From an uncultured Sphingomonadaceae bacterium (lineage in GTDB: Bacteria > Pseudomonadota > Alphaproteobacteria > Sphingomonadales > Sphingomonadaceae), in contig CAJXSN010000011.1 of assembly GCA_913060895.1 (NCBI GenBank), positions 21,915 through 85,914 on the forward strand: a DNA stretch of 64,000 bases, given 5' to 3'. Of this stretch, positions 55,571 to 64,000 are shown piece by piece (position 1 is the first letter of the stretch; each line of letters begins with the position of its first letter). A model generated the notes under the pieces. That model ran no database searches. It saw only the letters and a program-made list of their open reading frames with translations, and was not told the DNA's origin. The translations under genes and the position numbers were made by a program.

Positions 55571-57319
55571 TCAGCCTGCAAGTGTGTCGGCATCCAGCGC
55601 GTAAAGCAGCTCGGAACCCGCCGTTGCCGCTGCTTTCAGTCCGGCTGCTTCCGGCACAATATGGCTCAGGAAATAGCGCGCTGTTACCGGTTTGCTCTTT
55701 GCCAGAGCGGGCGCGGCGCCGGACTTGACTGCCTGTGCCTGCTTCATCAGTTGCCAACCAGTGACGGCGACTGCTGCCATCGCGCAGAACGGTACGCTGC
55801 CCGCCAGTCGATCATCCAGCGATGCCTCTTCACGCATCCAGCGGGCGATACCTGCACAGTTGCCTGCAAGCGCAAACAGGGCAGGCTCGTCCGCAGCATC
55901 GCGGGCAATGTCTTCAAACAGCCCGATCAAAGCCTCTCCGCCAGCGAGGCCCAATTTTCGCGTGACCAGATCGGCGGCCTGAATGCCGTTGGTGCCTTCG
56001 TAGATCGGCGCAATCCGTGCATCACGGTAATGCTGCGCTGCTCCGGTTTCTTCGACAAAGCCCATCCCGCCGTGAATCTGCACGCCCATGCTGGCGACAT
56101 CGATGCCTGTATCGGTTGCCCATGCCTTTAACATAGGCACCAGAACTTCAGCGCGCATTCTGGCGTTTTCGTCACCAAGCGCCCCGCGATCGACTTGCCC
56201 TGCGGTGTAATAGAGCAGGGCCCGCATCCCTTCCGTCTGAGCTTTCATCCGCACCAGCATCCGACGCACATCGGGATGTTCCACAATGGCTACGGGTGAT
56301 TTGTCGGGTGATCCGGCACGGGCCGATTGGATGCGTTCGCGGGCATATCCCATTGCCTGCTGCGTCGCTCGCTCCGCAATCTGCACGCCCTGCGCGCCGA
56401 CATTTATCCGTGCATTGTTCATCATCGTAAACATGGCGGCCAGCCCGCGGTTTTCCGCGCCGACCATTTCGCCGATGCACTCATCATTGTCGCCAAAGCT
56501 CATTACGCAGGTGGGCGAGGCGTTGATTCCCAGCTTGTGTTCCAGACTGACGGGCCGCAGATCGTTGCGCTGCCCCAGCGATCCATCGTCGTTCACATGG
56601 TATTTCGGAACCACAAACAACGATATACCGCGGCTTCCCTCTGGCGCTCCCGGTGTGCGGGCCAGAACCAGGTGGATGATATTCTCCGCCAGTTCGTGAT
56701 CGCCCCATGTGATATAGATTTTCTGGCCCTTGATTGCCCATTTGCCGGCATGCTCACCCTCCTCGATGGGTGTGGCAGTGGAGCGTAATGCCCCGACATC
56801 GCTGCCCGCCTGCGGCTCGGTAAGGTTCATCGTACCCGACCATGCGCCCGCCACCAGCTTGGGCAGATATTTCGCCTGTTGCGCTTCGCTACCGTGATGT
56901 TCCAGCGCCTCGATCGAACCGACCGACAGCATAGGGAGCAGGTTAAAGGCGAAATTTGCCGCGCCGAGGTTCTCCAGCACGTTGCAGGCCAGCGTAAAGG
57001 GCAGACCTTGCCCTCCATGCTTGACCGGGCCGGAAATAGCGTTCCAGCCCTGCTCGACGTAGCCATGATACGCCTGTTCAAATCCATCGGGCAAACGGAC
57101 GACACCATTCTCCAGTTTCGCCCCTTCAATATCGCCGATGCGGTTGAGCGGCGCCCACTCGCCAGCGGCGAACTCACCGATTCCGCCCACGATCGCTTCT
57201 ACCATGTCGGGCTCTGCGGCAGCGTATTTCTCGTGGGCAGCCAGTTCCTCCATGCCGGCATTCACTTTGATTGCCAGCAGCTGGTCCTGGGTGGGGGCGG
57301 TATAGGGGATCACGTGCAT
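55571..57319 (-). CDS. Acyl-CoA dehydrogenase with C-terminal extension (DmdC/FadE5-like)
   Basis: A 582-residue flavoprotein of the large acyl-CoA dehydrogenase class. The catalytic core has WSGTMNLTEPQAGSDVGALRS (substrate/FAD region) and QIHGGMGFVEETGAAQHYRDARIAPIYEGTNGIQAADL (the catalytic Glu in YEGTNGIQ). An N-terminal helical extension and a C-terminal domain match the DmdC/FadE5-like subgroup that uses long or sulfur-containing acyl-CoA. It is convergent with the sorbosone dehydrogenase gene and divergent from the Sua5/TsaC gene. Confidence 0.9.
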   Translation of the reverse strand: MHVIPYTAPTQDQLLAIKVNAGMEELAAHEKYAAAEPDMVEAIVGGIGEFAAGEWAPLNRIGDIEGAKLENGVVRLPDGFEQAYHGYVEQGWNAISGPVKHGGQGLPFTLACNVLENLGAANFAFNLLPMLSVGSIEALEHHGSEAQQAKYLPKLVAGAWSGTMNLTEPQAGSDVGALRSTATPIEEGEHAGKWAIKGQKIYITWGDHELAENIIHLVLARTPGAPEGSRGISLFVVPKYHVNDDGSLGQRNDLRPVSLEHKLGINASPTCVMSFGDNDECIGEMVGAENRGLAAMFTMMNNARINVGAQGVQIAERATQQAMGYARERIQSARAGSPDKSPVAIVEHPDVRRMLVRMKAQTEGMRALLYYTAGQVDRGALGDENARMRAEVLVPMLKAWATDTGIDVASMGVQIHGGMGFVEETGAAQHYRDARIAPIYEGTNGIQAADLVTRKLGLAGGEALIGLFEDIARDAADEPALFALAGNCAGIARWMREEASLDDRLAGSVPFCAMAAVAVTGWQLMKQAQAVKSGAAPALAKSKPVTARYFLSHIVPEAAGLKAAATAGSELLYALDADTLAG

Positions 57320-57360
57320 TTCCTCTTGGCTTGTTGCGAGTGCGAATATAGCGCGCGTCC

Positions 57361-58305
57361 ATGAGCCGCAAGCGCGCTACGGAACGGCTGGATGCCGATG
57401 ATGCAGGAATCGCCCGTGCGGCGGAGATTCTGGCGTGCGGCGGCATTACGGCCATTCCGACAGAGACGGTCTACGGCCTTGCAGCTCGGGCAGAAGATGC
57501 GGATGCAGTCGCTGCGATATTCGCGGCCAAAGGGCGTCCGTCGTTCAATCCTTTGATCGTACATATACCGGATATGGCAGCCGCACGGTCACTTGCCGAG
57601 TGGGACGAAAGGGCACGGATGCTGGCAGACGCATTCTGGCCGGGGCCGCTGACTATGGTGCTGCCGCTGCGGTCCGTGGCGGGGTTGGCCCCTGCCGTAA
57701 CCGGCGGGCTGGACACCCTGGCTCTGCGCTGTCCGGCCCACCCGGTCATGCGCGCCGTGCTGGACCGGGTGGGCGTGCCATTGGCCGCGCCTTCTGCAAA
57801 CCTCAGTGAAACCGTCAGCCCGACGCAGGCTGATCATGTCCTGTCCACGCTGGATGGACGGATAGACGCCATTATCGATGGCGGAACAAGCAAGCAGGGT
57901 CTGGAATCAACGATTATCGCTCTGGAACCGGACGGGTGCTGGGCGATCCTGCGGTCAGGGCCAATTGGTGTGCGAGAGATCGAAGCTTTGCTGGGAACGG
58001 CACCCGGTGTGGCCGGCTCTGCCATCCGTGCACCGGGCCAACTGACTCGGCATTATGCTCCGGGAAAACCGGTGCGGCTGGAAGCCCGTTCGGCAAGGGA
58101 TGGGGAATTCATGCTGGGATTCGGTCCTGTGAACGGACATTGGTCGCTCTCGCCAACAGGAGATCTGGCCGAGGCGGCGGCGCGGCTTTACGCGGGTTTG
58201 CACCGCGCAGCGCAGGCTCCTGAAGCAAAAATCGCCGTTGCGCCTGTGCCGCAAGAGGGGCTGGGAGAGGCGATCAACGACCGGCTGCGCCGCGCTGCTG
58301 CCTGA
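57361..58305 (+). CDS. L-threonylcarbamoyladenylate synthase (Sua5/TsaC family)
   Basis: A 314-residue protein that makes threonylcarbamoyl-AMP for t6A37 of tRNAs reading ANN codons. The YrdC domain has GGITAIPTETVYGLAARAEDADAVAAIFAAKGRPSFNPLIVHI and PLAAPSANLSETVSPT; the C-terminal Sua5 domain (APGQLTRHYAPGKPV, ...) makes it the longer Sua5 form. The ATG at 57361 starts MSRKRATERL. Divergent from the acyl-CoA dehydrogenase. Confidence 0.93.
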   Translation: MSRKRATERLDADDAGIARAAEILACGGITAIPTETVYGLAARAEDADAVAAIFAAKGRPSFNPLIVHIPDMAAARSLAEWDERARMLADAFWPGPLTMVLPLRSVAGLAPAVTGGLDTLALRCPAHPVMRAVLDRVGVPLAAPSANLSETVSPTQADHVLSTLDGRIDAIIDGGTSKQGLESTIIALEPDGCWAILRSGPIGVREIEALLGTAPGVAGSAIRAPGQLTRHYAPGKPVRLEARSARDGEFMLGFGPVNGHWSLSPTGDLAEAAARLYAGLHRAAQAPEAKIAVAPVPQEGLGEAINDRLRRAAA

Positions 58306-58319
58306 AGGGGGGGGCGAAG

Positions 58320-58667
58320 CTACCTGCGGGGCTCCACCGGAAGGCTGGGAAGAAGCGCCTGTATTTCTGCATAGGTTTCGCGCGCATCGTCGCAGGCGCG
58401 GGCCTTGCCACGCTCGCAATCGGCCCGGTCTTCTTCGTACTGACGTTCGAGTTTTGCCATTTTCTCTTCGCGTCGGCGAATCTCGCGCCCGCGTTTCTCG
58501 TCTGCTTCGGATTGGCTGGTGGTTGCCAGGTCCACCGCTTTGCCAGCGGCCTTTACCGGCAGGGTAACGACATCGAGAGCTGTCTTTGCCAGACAACCCT
58601 GAATCATCAACGCCATTGGCAGGATCAGGGCGAGGGGCGTGGCACTGCGGGGGAAGGCTCTTGGCAA
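58320..58667 (-). CDS. Small lipoprotein of unknown function
   Basis: A 115-residue protein with a lipoprotein signal: hydrophobic residues 11-23 and lipobox LMIQGC. After it, a short helix (VVTLPVKAAGKAVDLATT) and a charged coiled-coil-like segment (EADEKRGREIRRREEKMAKLERQYEEDRAD). The start is a TTG at 58667, chosen because AAGGAG lies about 9 bases upstream and the signal would otherwise lose its basic start. Related small lipoproteins occur in sphingomonads; function unknown. Confidence 0.65.
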   Translation of the reverse strand: MPRAFPRSATPLALILPMALMIQGCLAKTALDVVTLPVKAAGKAVDLATTSQSEADEKRGREIRRREEKMAKLERQYEEDRADCERGKARACDDARETYAEIQALLPSLPVEPRR

Positions 58668-58733
58668 AATCGATGTCTCCTTGGCGAAGCGGCTTATATG
58701 CCCGGCCTTACCCCAATCCGGTTACAAAGGCGA

Positions 58734-59708
58734 TTATTCGCCGCTTACGCCTTTGGTACCGGACGTTCGGGCGCGCAAAGCGTCCGCTTCCGCGCGTGCG
58801 GCATCAGCTTCCGCTCGTGCAGCGCGGGCCTCTGCCTGTGCGGCGCGCAATTCTGCTTCGGCCAGCGCAGATCCACTCGCAGCTTCGCGAGAGGGCGTTG
58901 TTTTTGGTGCTGTCCGAGCGTCCGGTGCTGCAGATGCTTCCTTCGCGGAGGCATCCCTTGCTGCCGTGGCTGTGCCACCGGTGCAGCGCAGCTTGCCCGA
59001 ACCCATCGTGCTGACTTCGCATCGAGCATTGCCGGAAATATCGACTGTGCCCGAACCCATGATACTTGCGTCCACCGTGCCATCGGAAGCAAAATCGGCC
59101 TTGCCCGATCCGGCAATCGTAACATCGGCCTTGTCAGCCTGCAGTTTGCCCATCGGGGCTTTGCCTGAACCTGCGAGTGTCAGGTCGAGGCGCTCGGTCC
59201 GGCCCTCTGCTTCCAGACTGCCCGATCCGGCGATCATCACATCGAATGTTTCGGCATCCAGTCCGGCGATCCGCGCCTTGCCCGATCCGGCAATAGTTGC
59301 CTCGGCTTTCTTCGTCATTCCGGGGACATCGATTGTTCCGCTACCGGCCAGTGTTACACCTTCAGGCAGTGGCATGGTCACGCGAACGGTAGCTTCAGGG
59401 CTCTTGGAACTGACGTTTTTGCGCGAGATCGAAAGCGTGTCGTCGCTGCGGGAGAACCGGACGGCATCGACTGCTTCGGTATTGCCTTCGACCAGAATAT
59501 CGAGCGTATCGCCTTCTGTAACGATCACGTTGTCAGGTCCGGCCAGTACGATCTGCGTGGGCGCAGGGCCGCTCATATCGAGTTTGGCGAGCGGCACGGC
59601 GTCACCGTCGCCGATGGAAATGTCCAGCGCATCACACCCGGCGGTGGCCGATGCCGCGAGCAAAGCGGCAGCAGCAGGCGCAAGCGATTTGATGAAACGG
59701 TCGAACAT
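58734..59708 (-). CDS. DUF2807 (GIN domain) lipoprotein with GSG repeats and coiled-coil tail
   Basis: A 324-residue lipoprotein (lipobox ASATAGC). From about residue 110 it shows seven regular turns of the type [TILM]xGSG: LAGSGTIDV, IAGSGKARI, IAGSGSLEA, LAGSGKAPM, IAGSGKADF, MGSGTVDIS and MGSGKLRC, spaced about 17-19 residues, which is the beta-helix pattern of DUF2807 head domains. After it comes a roughly 70-residue Ala/Glu/Arg-rich coiled coil. It is likely anchored to the outer membrane; role unknown. Confidence 0.8.
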   Translation of the reverse strand: MFDRFIKSLAPAAAALLAASATAGCDALDISIGDGDAVPLAKLDMSGPAPTQIVLAGPDNVIVTEGDTLDILVEGNTEAVDAVRFSRSDDTLSISRKNVSSKSPEATVRVTMPLPEGVTLAGSGTIDVPGMTKKAEATIAGSGKARIAGLDAETFDVMIAGSGSLEAEGRTERLDLTLAGSGKAPMGKLQADKADVTIAGSGKADFASDGTVDASIMGSGTVDISGNARCEVSTMGSGKLRCTGGTATAARDASAKEASAAPDARTAPKTTPSREAASGSALAEAELRAAQAEARAARAEADAARAEADALRARTSGTKGVSGE

Positions 59709-59775
59709 ATCTCTCTCCAGATGGCGTGTTAGCGATATAATACGCTAAGCACCATCTGGCAAGCTGGTACGCAAA

Positions 59776-59799
59776 GGGCCGCCCTGTACAGGACGGCCC
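59776..59799 (-). terminator. Terminator-like hairpin after carD
   Basis: GGGCCGCCC (59776-59784) and GGACGGCCC (59791-59799) pair over 8 of 9 positions around a TGTACA loop, with only three T following on the minus strand. It lies downstream of carD and before the DUF2807 gene. Confidence 0.5.
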
Positions 59800-59842
59800 C
59801 TCATCGTATGATATCGACCGCTGGTCGAATTCACTGACTGCA

Positions 59843-60376
59843 TTAGCTGTCGTCGCCATTCTCGTAATACTGCGGCGCATGTTCGCGCAGGATGTCGAGA
59901 ATCTTTTCCAGTGCAGTCGGCTCGTCGGTCTTTTCCATTGCGGCCAGTTCACGGGCCAGGCGGCTGGAGGCCGCTTCGAAGATCTGCCGCTCGGAATAAC
60001 TCTGCTCCGGTTGATCGTCGGGGCGGAACAGGTCGCGGGTTACTTCGGCAATGGAGACAAGCTCGCCAGAATTGATCTTGGCTTCGTATTCCTGTGCCCG
60101 GCGGCTCCACATGGTCCGCTTGACCTTGGGCTTGCCCTTGAGTGTTTCCATCGCTTCTTTCAACGTCTTGTCGCTCGAAAGTTTGCGCATCCCGATCGAT
60201 TCGATCTTGTTGGTCGGCACCCGCAGGGTCATGCGTTCCTTCTCGAACCGCAGAACGTACAGTTCCAGCTGCATTCCGGCGATTTCTTCATTCTGTAGTT
60301 CCATCACGCGGCCTACGCCGTGCTTGGGATAGACAACGTAATCGCCAACATCAAAGATCGGAGCCTTGGCAGCCAT
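59843..60376 (-). CDS. carD: CarD family transcriptional regulator
   Basis: A 177-residue RNA-polymerase-binding regulator that stabilises open complexes, mainly at rRNA promoters. The N-terminal Tudor-like CarD_CdnL_TRCF domain reads FDVGDYVVYPKHGVGRVMELQNEEIAG and MTLRVPTNKIESIGMRKL; the C-terminal helical domain follows (WSRRAQEYEAKINSGELVSIAEVTRDLF). AAAAGGA precedes the ATG at 60376. It is downstream of fdxA with a 271-base gap and may have its own promoter. Confidence 0.94.
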   Translation of the reverse strand: MAAKAPIFDVGDYVVYPKHGVGRVMELQNEEIAGMQLELYVLRFEKERMTLRVPTNKIESIGMRKLSSDKTLKEAMETLKGKPKVKRTMWSRRAQEYEAKINSGELVSIAEVTRDLFRPDDQPEQSYSERQIFEAASSRLARELAAMEKTDEPTALEKILDILREHAPQYYENGDDS

Positions 60377-60647
60377 GTAAATTCCTTTTCATTCGGCCGG
60401 ATGCGCTCGCGTTCGGATGCAGAACCATTTGGGCCACGCCGTGCTGCGCATGCCTGCTGAATCCAACGCTGAGGGGGTATCCCGCCTTTCAACAATCCTG
60501 TCTGCATGCGGAGTTATCGTGTGCAGACGTGATTATATAGCACGACTATGCAAAAATTGCGAGTCGTCACGCAGCTTCGTCGCCGAAGCTGTTATGCTGC
60601 GGCGTTAAATGCGTGTAGCCAAGGCACACAAACAAAAAATAAAGGGC
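60377..60647. other. Intergenic region between carD and fdxA
   Basis: This 271-base gap holds the carD 5' region. A perfect CAGCTTC/GAAGCTG hairpin with a 6-base loop (60572-60591) may end the fdxA operon. No clear coding frame was seen. Confidence 0.4.
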
Positions 60648-60986
60648 TTAGTCGCCTTCGCCGGGCGCTTCGCTGAAGAATTTCTCGTATTTGCCTTCTT
60701 CGCCCTTATGCTCGTCGGCATCAGCTGGCGGATCTTTCTGGCTGGTGATGTTCGGCCATTCGGCTGACATCTTCGTGTTGATTTCCAGCCATTTTTCCAG
60801 ATTGTCCTCGGTATCGGGCAGAATCGCCTCGGCCGGGCATTCGGGTTCGCACACACCGCAATCGATGCATTCGCTGGGATTGATCACCAGCATGTTTTCG
60901 CCTTCGTAGAAGCAATCCACGGGGCACACCTCCACACAGTCGGTGTATTTGCATTTGATGCAGGCGTCGGTGACGACATAAGTCAT
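60648..60986 (-). CDS. fdxA: Ferredoxin FdxA (7Fe, 3Fe-4S + 4Fe-4S)
   Basis: A 112-residue seven-iron ferredoxin. The N-terminus has [19 protein letters not shown] and the second site [16 protein letters not shown], the Cys pattern for one 3Fe-4S and one 4Fe-4S cluster. The C-terminal tail is acidic and Lys-rich. The ATG at 60986 overlaps the stop of the S4 gene by 4 bases. Order helicase-S4-fdxA-carD is conserved in alphaproteobacteria. Confidence 0.96.
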   Translation of the reverse strand: MTYVVTDACIKCKYTDCVEVCPVDCFYEGENMLVINPSECIDCGVCEPECPAEAILPDTEDNLEKWLEINTKMSAEWPNITSQKDPPADADEHKGEEGKYEKFFSEAPGEGD

Positions 60987-61294
60987 GTGCGCTTGGTCCT
61001 CGGGCAGTCCTGAAGTTTGCGGCCTGCTAAATCGGAATGCGCGCCCGGGTCAAGCACTCGGTAGTATGAACGGGCTTCTTCTGCCGGGCCGCGCCGCTGC
61101 GGCAGGTCCTCAATTTGGCAGACCATCACGCTGTGCCCGTGCGGAAAAGTCAGCACATCGCCAGTTGCTACTGCGTGGCTGGCCCGGCGTACGCGTTCCC
61201 CGTTAATGCGCATGTGGCCTGTCGATGCCTTTTCCTGTGCACATTTTCGCGTTTTGGTGAAACGCAATCGGCACAGCAGCAGGTCTATACGCAT
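60983..61294 (-). CDS. RNA-binding S4 domain protein
   Basis: A 103-residue protein whose first 60 residues are an S4 RNA-binding domain ([49 protein letters not shown]), as in HslR-type proteins that handle stalled 50S subunits. The C-terminal tail is basic and Arg-rich. The gene lies between the helicase and fdxA, overlapping fdxA by 4 bases and starting 7 bases from the helicase stop. Confidence 0.9.
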   Translation of the reverse strand: MRIDLLLCRLRFTKTRKCAQEKASTGHMRINGERVRRASHAVATGDVLTFPHGHSVMVCQIEDLPQRRGPAEEARSYYRVLDPGAHSDLAGRKLQDCPRTKRT

Positions 61295-61301
61295 CCGGCG
61301 G

Positions 61302-63938
61302 TCAGGGCTTCATCAGATCGGCGAGCCCCGCAAAAGCTTTGCCCGTAGCAGGCGTTGCGGGATTTGCGGATTTACGATTATCCATCCGATTTCCCGGACG
61401 CTTGGCCGGCGGCTTGCTGCCACCTTTCGCCGCGGATTTGCTGCGGGGTCTGCCTTTTGCCCCCTGCGGCTTCCTGCCCCGCTGCGGCGCGCCGCCCGGG
61501 CGCCATGTCCATTGGTCGAGCGCGGGCGGGCCGCTGACGCCATCGGCCAGCACCTTGGCCTTGTGCTGGCGAAATCCAGCTGCGCCCAGCAGGCGTTCCC
61601 AGCTATCGAGTGTCAGTCCGGTAGAAATGGCAAGAGCCGGCCGCAGAGCAACGCCCTTGCGTCCGGAAGCCTTGGGATCGACTGCTTTTGCCCGCGCTTC
61701 ATGCGCGGCACGCAGGATTTTCTCGGCCACATCGACACGAACATACTGCCCACCTGCCGGCCGGTAGCCCGATGGCAGCTTGCCGTCGCCCGGCAACACG
61801 GCGCGCATGGCGGGTTCCAGAGATCGTCCGTCGATTCCGGAAGCATGCATGGCCTCGCGCGGGGCGGGCTTCAGCAGATCGCGGGCAAAGATATCGAGAG
61901 CACCGAAAGTGACGCCGAGCCGCCGCAGAAAGGGCCGCATTTCCTTGGGCAGATGTTCGATCCCCGCACGGTCGCGTGCCGCGTAACCATGCCCCTCTAC
62001 CAATGCGAGCAACAGCGCGCGGGCCTGCGATCCTGCTTCCGGGTCGCGTGTGGCGGCAACCAGTTTCGAAAGAGCCTGCAATGGCGCGAGGCGTTTCTCT
62101 GCCCATTCCTGCAACGCGTCGACAAACTGTGCGCGTTCGGCATCCGGCAGCACATCCAGTTCGCGCGCAATGACCAGACGCGGTTTGGCCGGATCGGCAG
62201 CTGCATCTAAGGTGGCAATCAATTGCCCGCCCGTGCGAATCTCGCCCTGAACCAGCTCCACGCCTTCGAAACCGGAAGCGCGCAAGGCAGCAGCCTTGTC
62301 GCCCAGAATACGCGGCAGGGCCCTCTCGCCCGCGGCGAGCAGCATTCGCCGGTCATCGTGATTGGCGTTCGTATCGACCGTGAAGCGGAAGCCTTCAATC
62401 CGGCCAATCGCCTCTTCTTCCACCCGCAAGGTGCCATCATCATCCAGCGTGACAGGCAGCAGGTTCGGGTCTTCGCCCATATTCTTCATCAGAATTGCAG
62501 TCCTCCGGTTAACAAATCGCTCGGTCAGGCGCGCATGGAGCGCGTCCGACAGGCGGGCCTCCACCGCGCGGGCGCGTGCCGCCATTTCGTCACGTGCCAA
62601 TACCCAGTCGGGTCGCTGGCAGATATAGGCCCAAGACCTGATGGAGGCTATCCTCCCCTGCAAAGTTGCGATGTCTCCCTGAACTTGATCCAGTTCAGCA
62701 ATCCGCGCCGCGACGAAATCGGCTCCGATATAGCCGCCTCTCAAGTCGCGCCACAGCCGCGCAACGAACCGGGCATGCTGGTCGATACCCGCCTGCCGGA
62801 AATCGGGAAGGGTGCATGCTTCCCAAAATCGCCGGATCTGTCCTGCACCCCGAATGCTGTCGGCCAGCGGTTCGTCGGCCAATTTTTTCAACACGGCGAG
62901 GTCGATGGCTTCGGGAGCGCCGCGCAAGGTCCGCTCCAGCGGCCGCGCTTCCAAATCGCCGATCAGTACGGGCAGAGTATCAAAACGCGGCTCCGCATTA
63001 CGCCAGTGAAGCTGCGTCAGCGGGGCAAAGCGGTTTTCTTCGATCGCGTAGATTTCTTCTTCGTCAAACTCGACGGGGACACCGCGCCCTCTGCCGCCCC
63101 GATTGCCTGCTCCGCTTAATACGCCGAAAGTTCCGTCGCGTTGATGGCGGCCTGCACGCCCGGCAATCTGGGCCATTTCCGCCGGTATCAGACGGCGTTT
63201 GCGCATACCATCGAACTTGGTCAGCGCAGCAAAGGCAACATGGTTGAGGTCAAGATTGAGCCCCATGCCGATGGCGTCGGTGGCGACAATGTAATCAACC
63301 TCGCCCGACTGAAAGAGCTCGACCTGCTTGTTGCGCGTTTCCGGACTGAGCGCCCCCATAACCACAGCCGCACCGCCCCGGTACCGCCGTAGCATTTCAG
63401 CTGCGAGATAGACTCCCTCGGAACTGAACGCGACTATTGCACTGCGCGGGGGCAAGCGGGAGAGTTTGCGCGGGCCGATATGGGTCAGGGTGGAGAATCG
63501 CGGACGCTCGGTAATTTCGGCATCCGGCTCCAGCTGGCGCAGCACCGGCTCCAGCGTGCCCGCACCCAGCAACATCGTTTCTTCGCGCCCGCGGGCATTC
63601 AGCAGGCGGTCTGTGAAAATGTGTCCGCGTTCCGGATCGGCGGCCAGCTGCGCCTCGTCCAGCGCGACAAACGCATGGCCGCCGCCAGTGCGGTCCATCG
63701 CCTCTGCCGTACACAGGAAATAGCGTGCTTCCGGGGGCTCGATGCGCTCCTCGCCTGTAATCAGGGCGACTTGTTTCTCGCCCTTGATCGCAACCACGCG
63801 GTCATACACTTCGCGCGCCAGCAGGCGTAGTGGAAAACCGATCATGCCGCTGGAATGGGCGCACATCCGCTCTATCGCCAGATGCGTCTTGCCGGTGTTG
63901 GTGGGTCCGAGGACCGCCTTGATCGGGGCGTCGCTCAC
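61302..63938 (-). CDS. Suv3-like DEAH/SF2 helicase
   Basis: An 878-residue RNA helicase like mitochondrial Suv3. The SF2 core has Walker A LGPTNTGKTHLAIERM, FPLRLLAREVYD, LCTAEAMD, the Walker B-like VALDEAQLAADPERG, VGAGTLEP-type text (LGAGTLEPV), and motif VI with AQIAGRAGRHQRDGTFG. The C-terminal part carries the Suv3-like helical domain and a basic, Lys/Gly/Pro-rich tail. The start is GTG at 63938; the true upstream sequence is unknown because the contig ends in adapter at 63953. Confidence 0.9.
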   Translation of the reverse strand: MSDAPIKAVLGPTNTGKTHLAIERMCAHSSGMIGFPLRLLAREVYDRVVAIKGEKQVALITGEERIEPPEARYFLCTAEAMDRTGGGHAFVALDEAQLAADPERGHIFTDRLLNARGREETMLLGAGTLEPVLRQLEPDAEITERPRFSTLTHIGPRKLSRLPPRSAIVAFSSEGVYLAAEMLRRYRGGAAVVMGALSPETRNKQVELFQSGEVDYIVATDAIGMGLNLDLNHVAFAALTKFDGMRKRRLIPAEMAQIAGRAGRHQRDGTFGVLSGAGNRGGRGRGVPVEFDEEEIYAIEENRFAPLTQLHWRNAEPRFDTLPVLIGDLEARPLERTLRGAPEAIDLAVLKKLADEPLADSIRGAGQIRRFWEACTLPDFRQAGIDQHARFVARLWRDLRGGYIGADFVAARIAELDQVQGDIATLQGRIASIRSWAYICQRPDWVLARDEMAARARAVEARLSDALHARLTERFVNRRTAILMKNMGEDPNLLPVTLDDDGTLRVEEEAIGRIEGFRFTVDTNANHDDRRMLLAAGERALPRILGDKAAALRASGFEGVELVQGEIRTGGQLIATLDAAADPAKPRLVIARELDVLPDAERAQFVDALQEWAEKRLAPLQALSKLVAATRDPEAGSQARALLLALVEGHGYAARDRAGIEHLPKEMRPFLRRLGVTFGALDIFARDLLKPAPREAMHASGIDGRSLEPAMRAVLPGDGKLPSGYRPAGGQYVRVDVAEKILRAAHEARAKAVDPKASGRKGVALRPALAISTGLTLDSWERLLGAAGFRQHKAKVLADGVSGPPALDQWTWRPGGAPQRGRKPQGAKGRPRSKSAAKGGSKPPAKRPGNRMDNRKSANPATPATGKAFAGLADLMKP

Positions 63939-63952
63939 ACACGGTATCTGGC

Positions 63953-64000
63953 CTGTCTCTTATACACATCTGACGCTGCCGACGATCTACTCTGTGTAGA
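63953..64000 (+). other. Illumina Nextera adapter with i5 index (assembly artefact)
   Basis: The 19-base Tn5 mosaic end is at 63953-63971. After it come GACGCTGCCGACGA (63972-63985, transposase adapter), TCTACTCT (63986-63993, reverse complement of i5 index AGAGTAGA, i.e. N504) and GTGTAGA (63994-64000, start of the i5 flow-cell side). None of this belongs to the genome, so the real sequence ends at 63952. Confidence 0.98.

Noticed and set aside
58639..59748. Plus-strand open frame (369 codons) opposite the DUF2807 gene
   Set aside because: Its Ala/Ser-rich repeats are the mirror image of the GSG repeats in the real minus-strand lipoprotein, which has a lipobox and start.
63742..63999. Plus-strand open frame ending in VSYTHLTLPTIYSV
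   Set aside because: The tail is translated Nextera adapter; the rest is antisense to the helicase.

Overview
The window is one stretch of an alphaproteobacterial chromosome, most likely Sphingomonadales and close to the Erythrobacteraceae. This rests on the GC-rich, short-gapped gene order, a hemE/PPSR-type replication origin, a PopZ-like protein, a ThiS-ThiG fusion, small alphaproteobacterial families (DUF1491, DUF6489), a heme A synthase of the COX15 type and a LytTR/LytS-type two-component pair. No insertion sequence, prophage, CRISPR array or rRNA operon was found. One tRNA (Thr-GGU) is present. The last 48 bases are not genomic: they are Nextera adapter plus an i5 index, so the contig really ends at 63952.

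Left part (1-31.5 kb) is mostly housekeeping. A cut-off threonine aldolase start and a GNAT protein open the window. A YdbS/YdbT pair and tRNA-Thr follow, then a tightly overlapping run of metabolic genes (gpmA, purE, purK, folA, ribF, a GDPD-like protein that has lost its active site, ileS, lspA, a BamF-like lipoprotein). Next come csbD, thiSG, a MerC-domain gene, ctaA and rplM-rpsI. A minus-strand block holds a phosphoesterase, a lipid kinase and a LytTR response regulator/histidine kinase pair, followed by class I fumarase. A plus-strand block holds a PIMT-like protein, TolC, PopZ, an S9 peptidase and a ferredoxin-like protein. CBS, ErpA, Xth, a SleB-type hydrolase, DUF1491, a PaaI thioesterase and HPF complete this part.

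Middle part (31.5-47.6 kb) is the origin-proximal region. On one side, reading leftwards, are the PPSR-type regulator, maf, aroE, coaE and dnaQ; on the other, reading rightwards, hemE, hemJ, rho and a BLUF photoreceptor. Between PPSR and hemE lies the probable oriC: clustered DnaA-box-like sites, an AT-rich tract beside hemE and six GANTC (CcrM) sites in under 240 bp. About 8-11 kb to the right sit mnmE, mnmG, rsmG, parA and parB, with four parS sites inside or between them. Replication initiation, chromosome segregation and tRNA wobble modification genes are thus grouped as in Caulobacter-like genomes.

Right part (47.6-64 kb) starts with a small chaperone-usher fimbrial locus (DUF4402 pilin, chaperone, usher) with a strongly foldable 5' leader and GAAA-loop hairpins after the pilin gene. 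It continues with a glycine-zipper protein, free-methionine sulfoxide reductase, a sorbosone-dehydrogenase-like beta propeller, an acyl-CoA dehydrogenase and a Sua5/TsaC protein. Then come a small lipoprotein, a DUF2807 repeat lipoprotein, carD, fdxA, an S4-domain protein and a Suv3-like helicase that runs up to the adapter-contaminated contig end.
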